From Tessaracoccus defluvii (GTDB taxonomy: Bacteria; Actinomycetota; Actinomycetes; Propionibacteriales; Propionibacteriaceae): DNA of 64,000 bases. Made by a program: the position numbers and the translations under genes. Shown in pieces: positions 48,754-60,347 of this stretch. Under the pieces are notes generated by a model. That model had not been told where the DNA came from. It did not search any database and was given only the letters and a program-made list of their open reading frames with translations. Each line of letters starts with the position of its first letter. The stretch's first letter is position 1. The DNA lies in contig NZ_CP060789.1 of assembly GCF_014489575.1 (NCBI RefSeq), positions 3,800,793-3,864,792 of the forward strand, read 5' to 3'.

Positions 48754-49656
48754 ATGTCGCCCAACACCGCAGTGCGGCGCCTCATCCGGTCGCGCCCGTT
48801 CCGTGACGCGGCCACCTCGTCGGGGGCTGTCGCCGACTTCGCCCGCGGCTATGTCGCGGGCTTCACCGTGTCCGAACTGGTCCCCGTCGCCGAGAAGCTC
48901 CGCGGCCAGGGGCTGCTCCTCTCGCTCGCCTATCAGAGCGCCCCCGGCCACGAGGCCGCCACGTTCGATCAGCTGGTCCAGGCTCTGACGGCGCTCGGCG
49001 ACGGCGCCGCGGGCACCGAGCTGTCGGTGCGTCCCTCCGCGCTCGCGCCCGGCTCTGACGCCGCCCGCGCGTCACGTCTGACCGAGCTGTGCGCCGTCGC
49101 CCGCGGGGTCGGCGCCGTCGTCACGCTCGAGATGGAGCGGTCGGAGGACTACGAGCGGACCCTGCGGCTCTGGGAGGGGGTCCGGGACGACGAGACGACG
49201 CTGGGCCTGACGCTGCCGGTCGACGTGCGTCGGGCCGAGAGCGACGCGCAGGCGCTGGCCGCCACCGGCGCGCGGCTCCGGCTGTGCGTCGGCTCCTATC
49301 CGGTGCCGCGACGCCGCGGCTACCAGAGCGAACAGGACAAGCTGCTGGCGCTGGTGCGCTGCCTGAGGGCCGTCATGGAGGGCGGCGGCTACGCCATGCT
49401 CGCCTCCCACGAGCCGACGATCATCGCCATCACGCAGGAGCTCGGACGGCGCAGCGGGCTCGCCCCCGACGCCTTCGAGTTCCAGATGTACTACGGCGTC
49501 CGCCCCCTCGAGCAGCGGCGGCTCGTCGACATCGGCTACCGGTCGCGGGCCTACCTTCCCTTCGGGCCGGGCTGGTTCGACTACCTGACGCACCGCGTCG
49601 CGGCCCGGCCGCGCACGATCTACAGCTTCCTGCGGGCGATGCAGGACAAGCGGTGA
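48754..49656 (+). CDS. Proline dehydrogenase
   Basis: Monofunctional FAD enzyme oxidising proline to pyrroline-5-carboxylate, 300 residues. The family C-terminal signature is clear: FEFQMYYGVRPLEQRRLV, then SRAYLPFGPGWFDYLTHRVAARP with the arginines that bind the proline carboxylate. The barrel strands YAMLASHEPTIIAI and VGSYPVPRRRGYQ are also recognisable. No P5C dehydrogenase gene is adjacent. It overlaps the next gene by four bases. Confidence 0.88.
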   Translation: MSPNTAVRRLIRSRPFRDAATSSGAVADFARGYVAGFTVSELVPVAEKLRGQGLLLSLAYQSAPGHEAATFDQLVQALTALGDGAAGTELSVRPSALAPGSDAARASRLTELCAVARGVGAVVTLEMERSEDYERTLRLWEGVRDDETTLGLTLPVDVRRAESDAQALAATGARLRLCVGSYPVPRRRGYQSEQDKLLALVRCLRAVMEGGGYAMLASHEPTIIAITQELGRRSGLAPDAFEFQMYYGVRPLEQRRLVDIGYRSRAYLPFGPGWFDYLTHRVAARPRTIYSFLRAMQDKR

Positions 49657-50438
49657 CGGCGGAGGCTTCCGGGCCCCGCGACCTCCTCCGCGTCGAGCTG
49701 GCCGTCGTGCTGCTCCTGTCGCTCGGGCAGTCCGCCGTCTACTCCCTCCTGCGGATCTGGGAGCGGATGACCCGGGAGGTGCCGCTGTCGCAGCAGACAA
49801 CCACCCTGAACACGGCCACCACGCCCGACCGGCCGCTGCTCGACGCCGCCTACCAGGTGGCCAACATCCTCTTCCCCCTGATGCCGGTCGTGCTGTGTCT
49901 CTACCTGCTGGCGGCCGTCAGGCCCCCGGAGGAGGGGCCGTTCAGGGTCATGGGCTTCGACCTGCGGCGGATGGGCTCCGACCTGGCGAAGGGGGCGGCG
50001 ATCTTCGCCGGCATCGGCGTGCTCGGGCTCGCCCTCTACCTCTTCTCGCTCGCCATCGGGATCAACACGCAGATCAACACGTCCGGGCTGCAGTTCACGG
50101 TGTGGAACGTGGTCGTCCTCGTCCTGCGGGCCGTGATGAACGGCGTCCTGGAGGAGGTCGTCATGATCGGCTACCTCTTCACCCGCTGGGCGCAGAGCGG
50201 GCGCCCCATGTGGGTCGTCCTCGTGCTCAGCGCGGTCATCCGCGGCGCCTACCACGCCTACCAAGGCTGGGGCGGGTTCATCGGCAACCTGGTGATGGGG
50301 CTGGTGTTCGGCTGGCTGTTCCTCACGTGGCTCAAGCGCCGTGTCATGCCGCTGGTGGTGACACACTCGCTGCTCGACATCTTCGCCTTCCTCGGCGCCC
50401 CGCTGCTGCCCTGGCTGATGTCGCTGATCGGCCGCTGA
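49653..50438 (+). CDS. CPBP family intramembrane metalloprotease
   Basis: A 261-residue membrane protein with about seven helices, related to Rce1-type (Abi/CPBP) proteases. The catalytic motifs are EEVVMIGYLF (EExxx), RGAYHAYQG (with the His) and THSLLDIFAF (second His). The usual Arg of EExxxR is replaced by Gly in this protein, which is seen in part of the family. Function may lie in peptide maturation or bacteriocin self-protection. The GTG overlaps the proline dehydrogenase stop. Confidence 0.82.
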   Translation: MTAEASGPRDLLRVELAVVLLLSLGQSAVYSLLRIWERMTREVPLSQQTTTLNTATTPDRPLLDAAYQVANILFPLMPVVLCLYLLAAVRPPEEGPFRVMGFDLRRMGSDLAKGAAIFAGIGVLGLALYLFSLAIGINTQINTSGLQFTVWNVVVLVLRAVMNGVLEEVVMIGYLFTRWAQSGRPMWVVLVLSAVIRGAYHAYQGWGGFIGNLVMGLVFGWLFLTWLKRRVMPLVVTHSLLDIFAFLGAPLLPWLMSLIGR

Positions 50439-50488
50439 CGCCGTCGCCGCCCGTGGACGGGCGGCAGGGGGTCGCGGTCGATCGGCCG

Positions 50489-52308
<1,820 letters not shown>

Positions 52309-52431
52309 CCAGCCTGGACGGTCGGCGAGATTGTGTATCGCCGTCGCGCTAGGGTTAAGATTTGGGGTCCCTTCCTTCTGGGTGGGCGCCGAAACACGTC
52401 CGGACCACAATCCGGCAACGAAAGGCAAACA

Positions 52432-52533
52432 GTGGGTTCTGTCATCAAGAAGCGCCGTAAGCGTATGGCGAAGAAGAAGCACCGCAAGCTGCTGAAGCGC
52501 ACCCGCATTCAGCGTCGCCGCGCCGGCAAGTAG
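52432..52533 (+). CDS. Small ribosomal protein bS22 (AURKAIP1/COX24-like)
   Basis: A 33-residue, extremely basic peptide beginning [19 protein letters not shown] and ending RIQRRRAGK. This matches the actinobacterial bS22, a small ribosomal subunit protein found at the decoding side. The start is GTG. Only actinobacteria and their relatives carry this form, which supports the taxonomic placement. It lies just before the glutaredoxin gene, as in mycobacteria. Confidence 0.92.
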
Positions 52534-52823
52534 TGAGTGCACCCTCGCGGGTGTTGCTGCTGACCAGGGACGGCTGCCACCTGTGTGTGGAGGCCGAGGC
52601 CGTGGTCCGTGACACCTGCGAGGCTCTGGGGGTGGCCTGGCAACGCGTGGACGTTGACACGGTGGACGCGCTGCGTGCGCGCTACACCGATCACGTCCCC
52701 GTCACCTTCGTCGACCGGAAGCTGCACGGCTACTGGTTCGTCGATCCGGCAAGGCTTCGGGACGAGCTCCTTCCGGAAGCCGGCCTGGACACCTCCACCG
52801 AGTGGATACTGGGGCAGCTCTGA
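52533..52823 (+). CDS. Glutaredoxin-like protein
   Basis: A 96-residue thioredoxin-fold protein (DUF836-type glutaredoxin). The redox motif CHLC is at residues 15-18 (TRDGCHLCVEAE), and the cis-proline is in DHVPVTFVD. It starts with a GTG sharing one base with the bS22 stop. In an organism with mycothiol, as mtr here suggests, it may work with mycothiol or thioredoxin reductase; this is inferred. Confidence 0.85.
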   Translation: MSAPSRVLLLTRDGCHLCVEAEAVVRDTCEALGVAWQRVDVDTVDALRARYTDHVPVTFVDRKLHGYWFVDPARLRDELLPEAGLDTSTEWILGQL

Positions 52824-52839
52824 ACGGGGAATTGTCGAC

Positions 52840-54438
52840 GTGACGGAATCTGTGGAACCAACTTCGCCCGAGTCGCCGGCGGACTTCGAGCCGACCGGAG
52901 GTTCGGTGACCTTCGTGGGTTCCGGCCCGGGTGACCTGGGGCTGCTGACGCTCTCCGGGGCGCGGGCATTGCGGTTCGCCGAACTCATCATCGTCGACGA
53001 GGATGCCGACCTCGAGCAGGTGGGCATGCTCGCCCCCGCGCACGCCGAGATCCGCCTCGCCGGGTCCGACGACGAGGTGGGCGAGATCCTCGGCGCGGTC
53101 GCACGCGGCAGGAGGGTCGTCCGGCTCCACGCCGGCGACTACTTCACGGACGCCGACGCCGGGGGAGTGCTTCCGCGGGTCCTCTCACAGGCAGGCCTGC
53201 GCGCCAACCTCGTGCCCGGCGTGAACCGCTGGAGCGCGGCGCTGTCCTACGGCGGCGTCACCACCGCGACCGGCTTCGCCGCCCTCGACGCGACGCTCCA
53301 GGTGCCCGCCGTCGACGCGTGGCCGTCGGCCGAGACCCTGATCATCCGCTCGTGCGGTTCCTCCTCCGTGGCGGTCGCCGAGCAGGCGAAGCGGCGTTTC
53401 GGCGCCGACGGCACGCTCCTGTCGCTGGTGCGGGTAGGCACCACCCGGCAGCTGAGCGAGATCATCTCCTGGGACGAGGTCGAGAACACCGACGCCGACG
53501 AGGTGTACTTCATCGTCGGCCCCGGCATCGAGGACCACCACCGTCAGCGCCTCGACTGGTTCGAGGGGAAGCCGCTGTTCGACTGGCGCGTCATCGCGCC
53601 CCGCACCAAGGACGACCTCGACCCCCTAGTCGAGGAGCTCGCGCACTACGGCGCCAGCACGGAGCTGGTCGCCACGATGTCGATCGAGCCTCCCCGCACC
53701 GAGCAGGGGATGGAGAAGGCCGTCCGCGGCCTCGTCGACGGCCGCTACCTGTGGCTCGTCTTCACGTCTCCGCACGCCGTCGCCGCGATCTCCGAACGCC
53801 TCACCGAGTACGGACTCGACTCGCGTGCGCTGTCCGGCATCATGCTGGCCGCTGTCGGCCGCGGCACCGTCGAGGCGCTGGGCCGCCTCGGTCTGGTGCC
53901 CGACCTCGTGCCCGTCGTGGAGAACACCACCGGCGCGCTGGCCCGCGAGTTCCCCGCGTACGACGACCTGATCGACCCGCTGAGCCGTGTCCTGGTGCCC
54001 TCCGCGGATGTCGCCGTCGAGCCCCTGCTCGTGGGGTTGAGCCGACTGGGCTGGGAGGTCGAGGAGGTCACCGCCTACCGCACCGTCCGCGCCGCCCCGC
54101 CGCCCGCCGAGGTGCGCGACGACATCAAGACCGGCATGTTCGACGCCGTCGTGTTCACGTCCGCCACCGCGGTGCGCAACATGATCGGCATCGCAGGCAA
54201 GCCGCACGCCGCGACCGTCGTGGCGGCGATCGGGCCCGCCACCGCCGCGGCCTGCGAGATCCACGGCCTCCGCGTCGACGTCACGGCCGATGCGCCGACC
54301 TTCGAGGCACTCGCCGAGGGGCTGGCCCGGTTCGCCGACCAGCGACGACGCGATCAGCTGGACGCCGGCCTGCCCGTGACGAAGCCTTCGCAGCGCAAGC
54401 GCCGCAAGCGTCGCAAGGCCACGCCGGCCGCCGACTAG
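52840..54438 (+). CDS. hemD: HemD-like fusion: degenerate SUMT domain + uroporphyrinogen-III synthase
   Basis: A 532-residue protein with the actinobacterial HemD layout: an N-terminal uroporphyrinogen methyltransferase domain (VTFVGSGPGDLGLLTLSGA) and a C-terminal uroporphyrinogen-III synthase domain (LWLVFTSPHAVAAISERL, VTAYRTVRAAPPP, VVFTSATAVRNMIG). The methyltransferase half departs from the family after the first motif and is probably not active. A Lys/Arg-rich tail ends it. Usually hemA, hemC, hemB and hemL are neighbours; none is here. The start is a GTG at 52840. Confidence 0.85.
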   Translation: MTESVEPTSPESPADFEPTGGSVTFVGSGPGDLGLLTLSGARALRFAELIIVDEDADLEQVGMLAPAHAEIRLAGSDDEVGEILGAVARGRRVVRLHAGDYFTDADAGGVLPRVLSQAGLRANLVPGVNRWSAALSYGGVTTATGFAALDATLQVPAVDAWPSAETLIIRSCGSSSVAVAEQAKRRFGADGTLLSLVRVGTTRQLSEIISWDEVENTDADEVYFIVGPGIEDHHRQRLDWFEGKPLFDWRVIAPRTKDDLDPLVEELAHYGASTELVATMSIEPPRTEQGMEKAVRGLVDGRYLWLVFTSPHAVAAISERLTEYGLDSRALSGIMLAAVGRGTVEALGRLGLVPDLVPVVENTTGALAREFPAYDDLIDPLSRVLVPSADVAVEPLLVGLSRLGWEVEEVTAYRTVRAAPPPAEVRDDIKTGMFDAVVFTSATAVRNMIGIAGKPHAATVVAAIGPATAAACEIHGLRVDVTADAPTFEALAEGLARFADQRRRDQLDAGLPVTKPSQRKRRKRRKATPAAD

Positions 54439-54441
54439 GCT
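54436..54441 (+). promoter_or_regulatory. -10 element for leaderless phosphoglycerate mutase-like gene
   Basis: TAGGCT (its TAG is the hemD stop), seven bases before the GTG at 54449; no ribosome site is present. Confidence 0.4.
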
Positions 54442-54448
54442 GGTGCGC

Positions 54449-55107
54449 GTGCAGAACGCCACCATCGTCCACGTGCAGCGGCACGGACAAGTCGAGAACC
54501 CCACCGGGGTGCTGTACGGGCGTCTGCCCGGCTTCGGGCTCTCCGAGCTCGGGCACCGCATGGCCGAGCGCATGGCCGAACACTGGAGCGACGTCGAGCT
54601 GACCCACCTGCGGGTGTCGCCCCTGCAGCGCGCGCAGGAGACGCTCGCGCCGACGGCCGCGCTCCGCCCGACCTCGAGGTGACGGTCGACGACCGGGTCA
54701 TCGAGGCCGCCAACGAGTTCGAGGGCCTGGTCTTCGGCCGTGACAACGCGGCGCTGCGCAACCCCAGGATGTTCTGGCACATGCGCAACCCGCTGCGCCC
54801 GAGCTGGGGCGAGGCCTACACCGACATCGCCGCCCGCATGCGGGCCGCCATCCTCGACGCGGCCGAGGCGGCGGGTCCCGGCGGGCAGGCGCTGGTGGTC
54901 AGCCACCAGCTCCCCATCTGGATCGCGCGCCGCGCGGCCGAGAACCGCAGCTTCATGCACGACCCGCGTCGCCGCGAATGCACCCTGTGCTCCGTGACGA
55001 GCTTCACGATCCGCGGCGGCCTCGTCACCGGGATCTCCTACGCGGAGCCCGTCGCCGACCTGCTGCCACTCGGCTCGTCGGCCCGCCGGTTCCGGGTGGG
55101 CACGTGA
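54449..55107 (+). CDS. Histidine phosphatase, phosphoglycerate mutase-like (apparent frameshift)
   Basis: Member of the histidine phosphatase superfamily. The catalytic RHG is in HVQRHGQVENP, RVSPLQRAQETLAPT is the substrate-binding block, and VVSHQLPIWIARR provides the second His. The frame breaks near 54668; one missing base restores PDLEVTVDDRVIEA. Repaired length is about 219 residues. In mycobacteria a gene of this kind precedes the cytochrome c maturation genes in the same way. Its stop overlaps the resA start. Confidence 0.85.
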
Positions 55108-55673
55108 GGCGGCTGGCGGCCGTCGCGCTGACCCTGCTGCTCGTCGGCTGCTCCGGCGGCGCGGGCACCGGCGACGGCCCCGCCAAGGGCGACGGCCTCG
55201 GGTTCCAGACCGGAGACGGCACCGTCACCATGGTGGATCCCGCCGACCGTGTCGCCGCGCCGGTTCTCGCCGGCCCCACCCTCGACGGCGAGGAGATCAG
55301 CACGGCCGACTTCGCGGGCCGGATGATCGTCGTCAACGTGTGGGGATCCTGGTGCGCCCCCTGCCGGGCCGAGGCCCCGCACCTGGTGGAGGCGGCCGAG
55401 CAGCTGGGCGACGACGTCGCCTTCCTGGGCGTCAACACCCGCGATCTCGACAGGGCGCCGGCGCAGGCCTTCGAGCGCGCCTTCGAGGTGACCTACCCCA
55501 GCATCTTCGATCCCGACGGCGCGCTGCTGCTGGGCTTCGCGCAGCTGCCGCCCAAGGCGATCCCCAGCACCGTCGTCATCGACGAGGAGGGACGCGTGGC
55601 GGCCCGGATCCTCGGCCAGGTGACCGCGACGACGCTGACCGGTGTCGTCGCCGACGTGCGGGAGGCCCAGTGA
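55104..55673 (+). CDS. resA: Thiol-disulfide oxidoreductase ResA-type lipoprotein
   Basis: A 189-residue extracellular thioredoxin-fold lipoprotein that reduces apocytochrome c before haem attachment. The lipobox cysteine is in LLLVGCSGG, and the redox motif WCAPC lies in VNVWGSWCAPCRAEAP. A cis-Pro is in PKAIPSTVVID. The GTG overlaps the stop of the preceding gene, and the stop overlaps ccdA (GTGA), so resA, ccdA, resB and ccsB are one unit. Confidence 0.92.
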   Translation: MRRLAAVALTLLLVGCSGGAGTGDGPAKGDGLGFQTGDGTVTMVDPADRVAAPVLAGPTLDGEEISTADFAGRMIVVNVWGSWCAPCRAEAPHLVEAAEQLGDDVAFLGVNTRDLDRAPAQAFERAFEVTYPSIFDPDGALLLGFAQLPPKAIPSTVVIDEEGRVAARILGQVTATTLTGVVADVREAQ

Positions 55674-56425
55674 TCCCCCTGGAGGGCTGGGTGACGGACG
55701 CCCTCGGCTCCGGCATGCTGCTGGCGGTCCCCGTGGCCGTCCTCGCCGGCGTCGTCTCGTTCGCCTCCCCCTGCGTGCTCCCGCTCCTGCCCGGCTACCT
55801 GAGCTACGCCTCCGGGGTCGGGGCCGCCCAGATCGCCGAGGGCTCCGGCTCGCGCCGCCTCCTGATCGGCGGCACCGCGGGCTTCATCCTGGGCTTCTCC
55901 GTCGTGTTCGTCCTCACGGGCGCGCTGCTGGGAGGCGTCGGCGCCCTGCTGCTGGGGAACTCCCGGATCATCACCATCGTGCTGGGGCTGCTGATCCTCG
56001 TGCTGGGGGCCGCGTTCGCGGGCTGGCTGCCGCTGCCGTCGGGCTGGCGGCCGGAGCTCACCCCACGTGCGGGCGTGTGGGCCTCACCGCTGCTCGGCGT
56101 CGTGTTCGGCCTCGGCTGGACCCCCTGCATCGGCCCGGCGCTGTCGGTCGTGCTCAGCCTGGCCCTCAACGAGGCCTCCGTCGTCCGGGGCGGAGTCCTC
56201 GCCTTCGCCTATGCGCTGGGGCTCGGGCTGCCGTTCCTGGCGTTCGCCGCCGCCTTCACAGCGCTCGCCCCGCGCCTCGACTGGCTCAAGCGCCACCAGG
56301 TGGCGGTGCAACGCGTGGGAGGTATCGCGATGATGGCGGTCGGCCTGGCCATGGTGATCGGGCTCTGGGACCTGTGGATGGCCTGGCTGCGGCAGTGGGT
56401 CTCCCAGTTCGGGACGCTGCTGTGA
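55670..56425 (+). CDS. ccdA: Cytochrome c biogenesis protein CcdA
   Basis: A 251-residue membrane protein with six helices that brings reducing power from cytoplasmic thioredoxin to ResA. The two redox cysteines are in FASPCVLPLLPGYLSY (helix one) and LGWTPCIGPALS (helix four), both with the flanking prolines typical of the family. It is coupled at both ends by four-base overlaps. Confidence 0.93.
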   Translation: MIPLEGWVTDALGSGMLLAVPVAVLAGVVSFASPCVLPLLPGYLSYASGVGAAQIAEGSGSRRLLIGGTAGFILGFSVVFVLTGALLGGVGALLLGNSRIITIVLGLLILVLGAAFAGWLPLPSGWRPELTPRAGVWASPLLGVVFGLGWTPCIGPALSVVLSLALNEASVVRGGVLAFAYALGLGLPFLAFAAAFTALAPRLDWLKRHQVAVQRVGGIAMMAVGLAMVIGLWDLWMAWLRQWVSQFGTLL

Positions 56426-57992
56426 GCGCCACCGGAACCGGGCCGCGACGCGGGAACCCGGTGGCCGAGTTCGGCCGGTGGGCCTGGGGGCAGCTCACGA
56501 GCATGCGCACCGCGCTGTTCCTGCTGTTCCTGCTGGCGCTGGCCGCCATCCCCGGATCGATGATCCCGCAGCGGAGCGTCTCGCCGATCACCGTCATCGA
56601 CTTCAAGAAGGCCAACCCGTTCTGGGACACCGTGCTGGAGCCGTTGGGGATGTACGACGTGTACACGTCCCCGATGTTCTCCGCCGTCTACCTGCTGCTG
56701 TTCCTGTCGCTGATCGGCTGCATCCTTCCCCGCATCGGGAAGTACCTGCGCGCCGTCCGCAAGCCCCCGCCGCGACTGCCGGCGCGGATCGACCGGCTGG
56801 CCGAGAACGCCTCCGCCGATCTCGCGGACGAGACGGGCGCGCTGGACCGGGCCGAGACGTGGCTGCGCTCCAAGCGCTACCGGGTCCTCCGCACCGACGA
56901 CGGCGTGTCCGCCGAGCGCGGCTACAGCCGCGAGGCGGGCAACCTGGTCTTCCACCTCTCCCTGGTGGCCGTCCTGCTCGGGCTCGCCTGGTCCAACCTG
57001 CTGGGCTTCCACGGCTCCGTCGTGGTCGTGGAGGGGCGAGGCTTCGCCAACGTCATCACCCAGTTCGACGACTTCACCAGCGGGGTCCTGCTCGACACGG
57101 ACGACCTCGAGCCGTTCAGGGTCACGGTGGACGAGTTCACGGCCGAGTTCGAGACCAGCGAGGTCCAGCGGGGTGCCGCGCGCCGCTTCGACGGCATGGT
57201 CACCGTCGACGATGCGGCGGGCACCCGCCAGCAACTCCTGACGGTCAACGAGCCCGTGAGCACGGCCGGGGAACGCAGGTCAACCTCATCGGGCACGGGT
57301 ACGCGCCGTCGTTCACTGTCCGGGACGGCAACGGCGACGTCGCCTTCAGCGGGCCTGTCGTCTTCCTGCCGCAGGACGGGAACTTCGCGTCGGTGGGCGT
57401 CATCAAGGTCCCCGACGCCCGCCCGTACCGGCTGGCGTTCGAGGCGTTCTTCTTCCCGACGGCCTACCTCGACGAGAACGGTCCCCAGTCGGTGTTCCCC
57501 GACGCGCTGAGCCCCGAGGTGTACCTCAACGCCTGGTTCGGCGAGCCCAAGGCGGAGACCGGCATCCCGGAGTCGATCTACGTGCTCGACCCGACGGGCC
57601 TGCAGCAGGCGATGGGGGACAACGGCGAGGTGCTGCGGGCCCGGCTGATGCCGGGCGCCGGCATCGAGCTGCCCGACGGCGTCGGATCCATCACCTTCGA
57701 CGGCTGGCAACGGTGGGTGAAGCTGCAGGTCAGCGACACCCCCGGCAACCTGCTGACGCTCATCGCGATCACCATCGGGGTGGCCGGCCTGTGCGTCAGC
57801 CTGTTCGTCCGGCCCCGACGGGTGTTCGTCCGCGTCGCCGCCGGTCGTGCCGATGTCGGAGGCCTCGACAGGGTCGACGCCGCCGGTGGGCTCGACGTGG
57901 AGGTCGCCGCGCTGCTGGCTGCCGTGACCGGGAAACCGGTCGAGGCGGCTAAGGTGGCGGACGAAACCGGCTCCGAGGAGATCACCCCATGA
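56422..57992 (+). CDS. resB: Cytochrome c biogenesis protein ResB (apparent frameshift)
   Basis: Part of the ResB-ResC (CcsB-CcsA) haem export and ligation complex of System II. Three N-terminal helices, a large external domain and a C-terminal helix are seen; blocks include MRTALFLLFLLALAAIPGS, YDVYTSPMFSAVYLLLFLSL and GNLVFHLSLVAVLLGLAW. One G is missing near 57270 (STAGERR), and repair continues GTQVNLIGHGYAPSF. Repaired length is about 523 residues. Start GTG and stop each overlap the neighbouring genes by four bases. Confidence 0.92.
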
Positions 57993-58903
57993 CGCTGTCC
58001 GAATGGTCCTATGCGGCCATGGTCACCGCGGCCGTGGCGTACCTGGTGGCGTTCGCGCTGCACGCGCTCGAATGGTCGGGCGCCAGGGGGCTCGCCGCGG
58101 TGCGACCCGAAGACGGCTCCGAGGACGCCGCCCGCATCAAGGTCGACTTCCGCGGCAGGCTCGGGGTGGCGGCGACGGTGCTGGGCGCCGTGCTGCACGT
58201 CGGCGCGGTCGTCCTGCGGGGGGTGGCGGCGCAGCGCGCCCCCTGGGGCAACATGTACGAGTTCGTCACCGCGGCTTTCGCGTTCGCCATCGTCTTGTAC
58301 CTCGTGTGCGTCTGGCGCTTCGGCATGCGGTGGCTCGGGCTGGGCATGACGCTCCTCGCCACGCTGGGGCTCGGACTGGCCGTCACCGAGTTCTACGTCG
58401 AGGTCGCCCCGCTCGTCCCCGCACTGCACAGCGTGTGGTTCATCATCCACATCATCGCGGCCTGCATCTCCGGCGCGGCGTTCAACGTCGGCGCCGTCGC
58501 GGCCGCCCTCTACCTGATCCGGGACAGGGCGGAGGCCAGGGCAGCGGCCCGGGGCGACGGTGCCCTGACCGGCTACATCGCGAAACTCCCCTCGGCCGCG
58601 GGCCTCGACCTGCTGTCGTACCGGCTGCACGCGTTCGGCGTCCCGCTGTGGACGTTCACCATCGTCGCCGGCTCGATCTGGGCGCAGTACGCCTGGGGAC
58701 GCTTCTGGAACTGGGACCCGAAGGAGACCTGGTCGCTGATCACGTGGCTGGTCTACGTCGCCTACCTCCACGCCCGGGCCACCGCGGGCTGGCGTGGCCG
58801 CCCCGTCGCCTGGATCGCGCTCCTGGGGCTCGTCGCGTTCTGGTTCAACTTCATCGGCGTGAACCTGCTCTTCAGCGGCCTGCACTCGTACTCCGGCATC
58901 TGA
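57989..58903 (+). CDS. ccsB: Cytochrome c biogenesis protein CcsB (ResC/CcsA family)
   Basis: A 304-residue polytopic membrane protein, the partner of ResB. The tryptophan-rich haem-handling motif is WGRFWNWDPKETWSLITW, and external histidines in VWFIIHIIAACISG and in LHSYSGI would bind haem. About eight helices. It is the last gene of the System II operon; the sigma-like GerMN gene starts seven bases later and may be co-transcribed. Confidence 0.93.
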   Translation: MTLSEWSYAAMVTAAVAYLVAFALHALEWSGARGLAAVRPEDGSEDAARIKVDFRGRLGVAATVLGAVLHVGAVVLRGVAAQRAPWGNMYEFVTAAFAFAIVLYLVCVWRFGMRWLGLGMTLLATLGLGLAVTEFYVEVAPLVPALHSVWFIIHIIAACISGAAFNVGAVAAALYLIRDRAEARAAARGDGALTGYIAKLPSAAGLDLLSYRLHAFGVPLWTFTIVAGSIWAQYAWGRFWNWDPKETWSLITWLVYVAYLHARATAGWRGRPVAWIALLGLVAFWFNFIGVNLLFSGLHSYSGI

Positions 58904-58909
58904 GGATAG

Positions 58910-60345
58910 ATGGCCTCTGACGACGCACCGGACTGGTTGGTCCGGATCCACGAAGAACACGGTGCCGCGTTGCACCGGCTCGTGGTGCTGCTCGGGGCCG
59001 AGGAGGAGTCCGGCCGCATCGTGCGCAGCGCTCTGCTGGCGCTGCACCGGCGCGGCCACCGGATGATCGATCCCGCCGAACGCGTCGAGTTCCTGCAGGA
59101 ACATGCCGTGCACCTCGCCCGCGCGGTCCGGGAGCCGCAGGCGCCGCTGGCTCTACCGCCCGTGGACGACGCGCGCCAGCAGCAGGTGCTGCAGGTGGTG
59201 TCGTCGCTGCCGCCACGCGCCTCCGAGATCCTCGTCGTCAGCCACTATCTGGCCGTGTTCGGCCCCGAGCTGGCCGGCATCATGCGACTCTCGGTGCGCG
59301 GCTGCAACCAACGGCTCGAGATCGCCCTGGAGACGCTCCGTGCCCGCCTCGGGTCGGGGAAGGAGCGCCCTCTGGAGGCCCTGTCCCAGGAGCTCACCGC
59401 CGCCCTCCGCGCCGCCGCCCGCACCGTCCAGGCGCCGGGCACGGACACCCTGGCCGCTGAGCTCGCAGAGGTGGGGGACACCCAGGGGCGCAGGATCGGC
59501 TCGCGGCTGGCGACGCTGCTGCTGCTGGCTGCGGTCGTGCTCGGCCTGCTGCTAGCAGCGCTCACGCGTCCGGCCGTCACGCCCGCCGAGCCGGATCACT
59601 CCGCGTCCGCCAGGCCGACGGCGGAGGCGCCGCTGTCGATCGCCGCCGTGCTGCAGGACGTGCCCGTCTACTACGTGGGCCGGGCGGACGGCCGGCTGTT
59701 CCGGGAGCTGCGCGACCTCCCAGCGACGGGCTCCATGTCCGAGGCGGCGCTCGGGGCGCTCCTCAACGTTGCCCCCCTCGATCCCGAATACGAGTCGGCC
59801 TGGTCCCCGGGACAGGTGTTGAGCGTCGAGGTCGACGGTGACGCCGTCACCGTCGACCTGTCAGCCAACGCCTACGCCGAGATCCTGACGCCGCTCCGGG
59901 CACTGAGCGCACGCAGGCAGATGGTCTACACACTCGCGGAGCTGCTGGGGATCCCCGAGCCGCGGGTCTTCTTCCTCGCCGACGGAGGACCACCGCCGCC
60001 CGAGTTTCGGACGGGGGAGGGATTCGGCCGCGAGGGCAGCACCCCCCTCCCACAGTTGTGGATCACCGACCCGCAGAACCTCGACCAGGTGGCGGCGGGC
60101 CCTATCCTCATCACCGGTGTCGTCAAGCCAGGCCTCGGGAGTTGACCATCACCGTCACGGACACCGCGGCGGCGACCCAACAGCGCATCACCCCGCAGGT
60201 CTCCGAGAGCGTGAATGCGGACGGCTGGCGTGTGTGGACCGCCCGCGCGGAGCTGACGCCCGGCACCTACGACGTCAAGGCGACCGTGCAGCTGATCGAA
60301 CCGGTCGGCGTCGTCACGGAGAACAAGGTCGTCGAGGTCTCCTGA
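58910..60345 (+). CDS. Sigma-like N-terminus, membrane helix, GerMN and Gmad2 domains (apparent frameshift)
   Basis: A multi-domain membrane protein. Residues 1-150 resemble an ECF sigma factor without clear promoter-binding residues (LHRLVVLLGAEEESGRIVRSAL, then SSLPPRASEILVVSHYLAVF and LSVRGCNQRLEIALETLRARL, a region-4-like helix-turn-helix). A helix at about 200-220 (LATLLLLAAVVLGLLLAAL) leads outside to a GerMN domain (EYESAWSPGQVLSVEVDG). After one missing base near 60133 a Gmad2 immunoglobulin-like domain follows (RELTITVTDTAAATQQ). Repaired length is about 478 residues. The role is unknown; a membrane-tethered regulator is possible. Confidence 0.7.
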
Positions 60346-60347
60346 CG

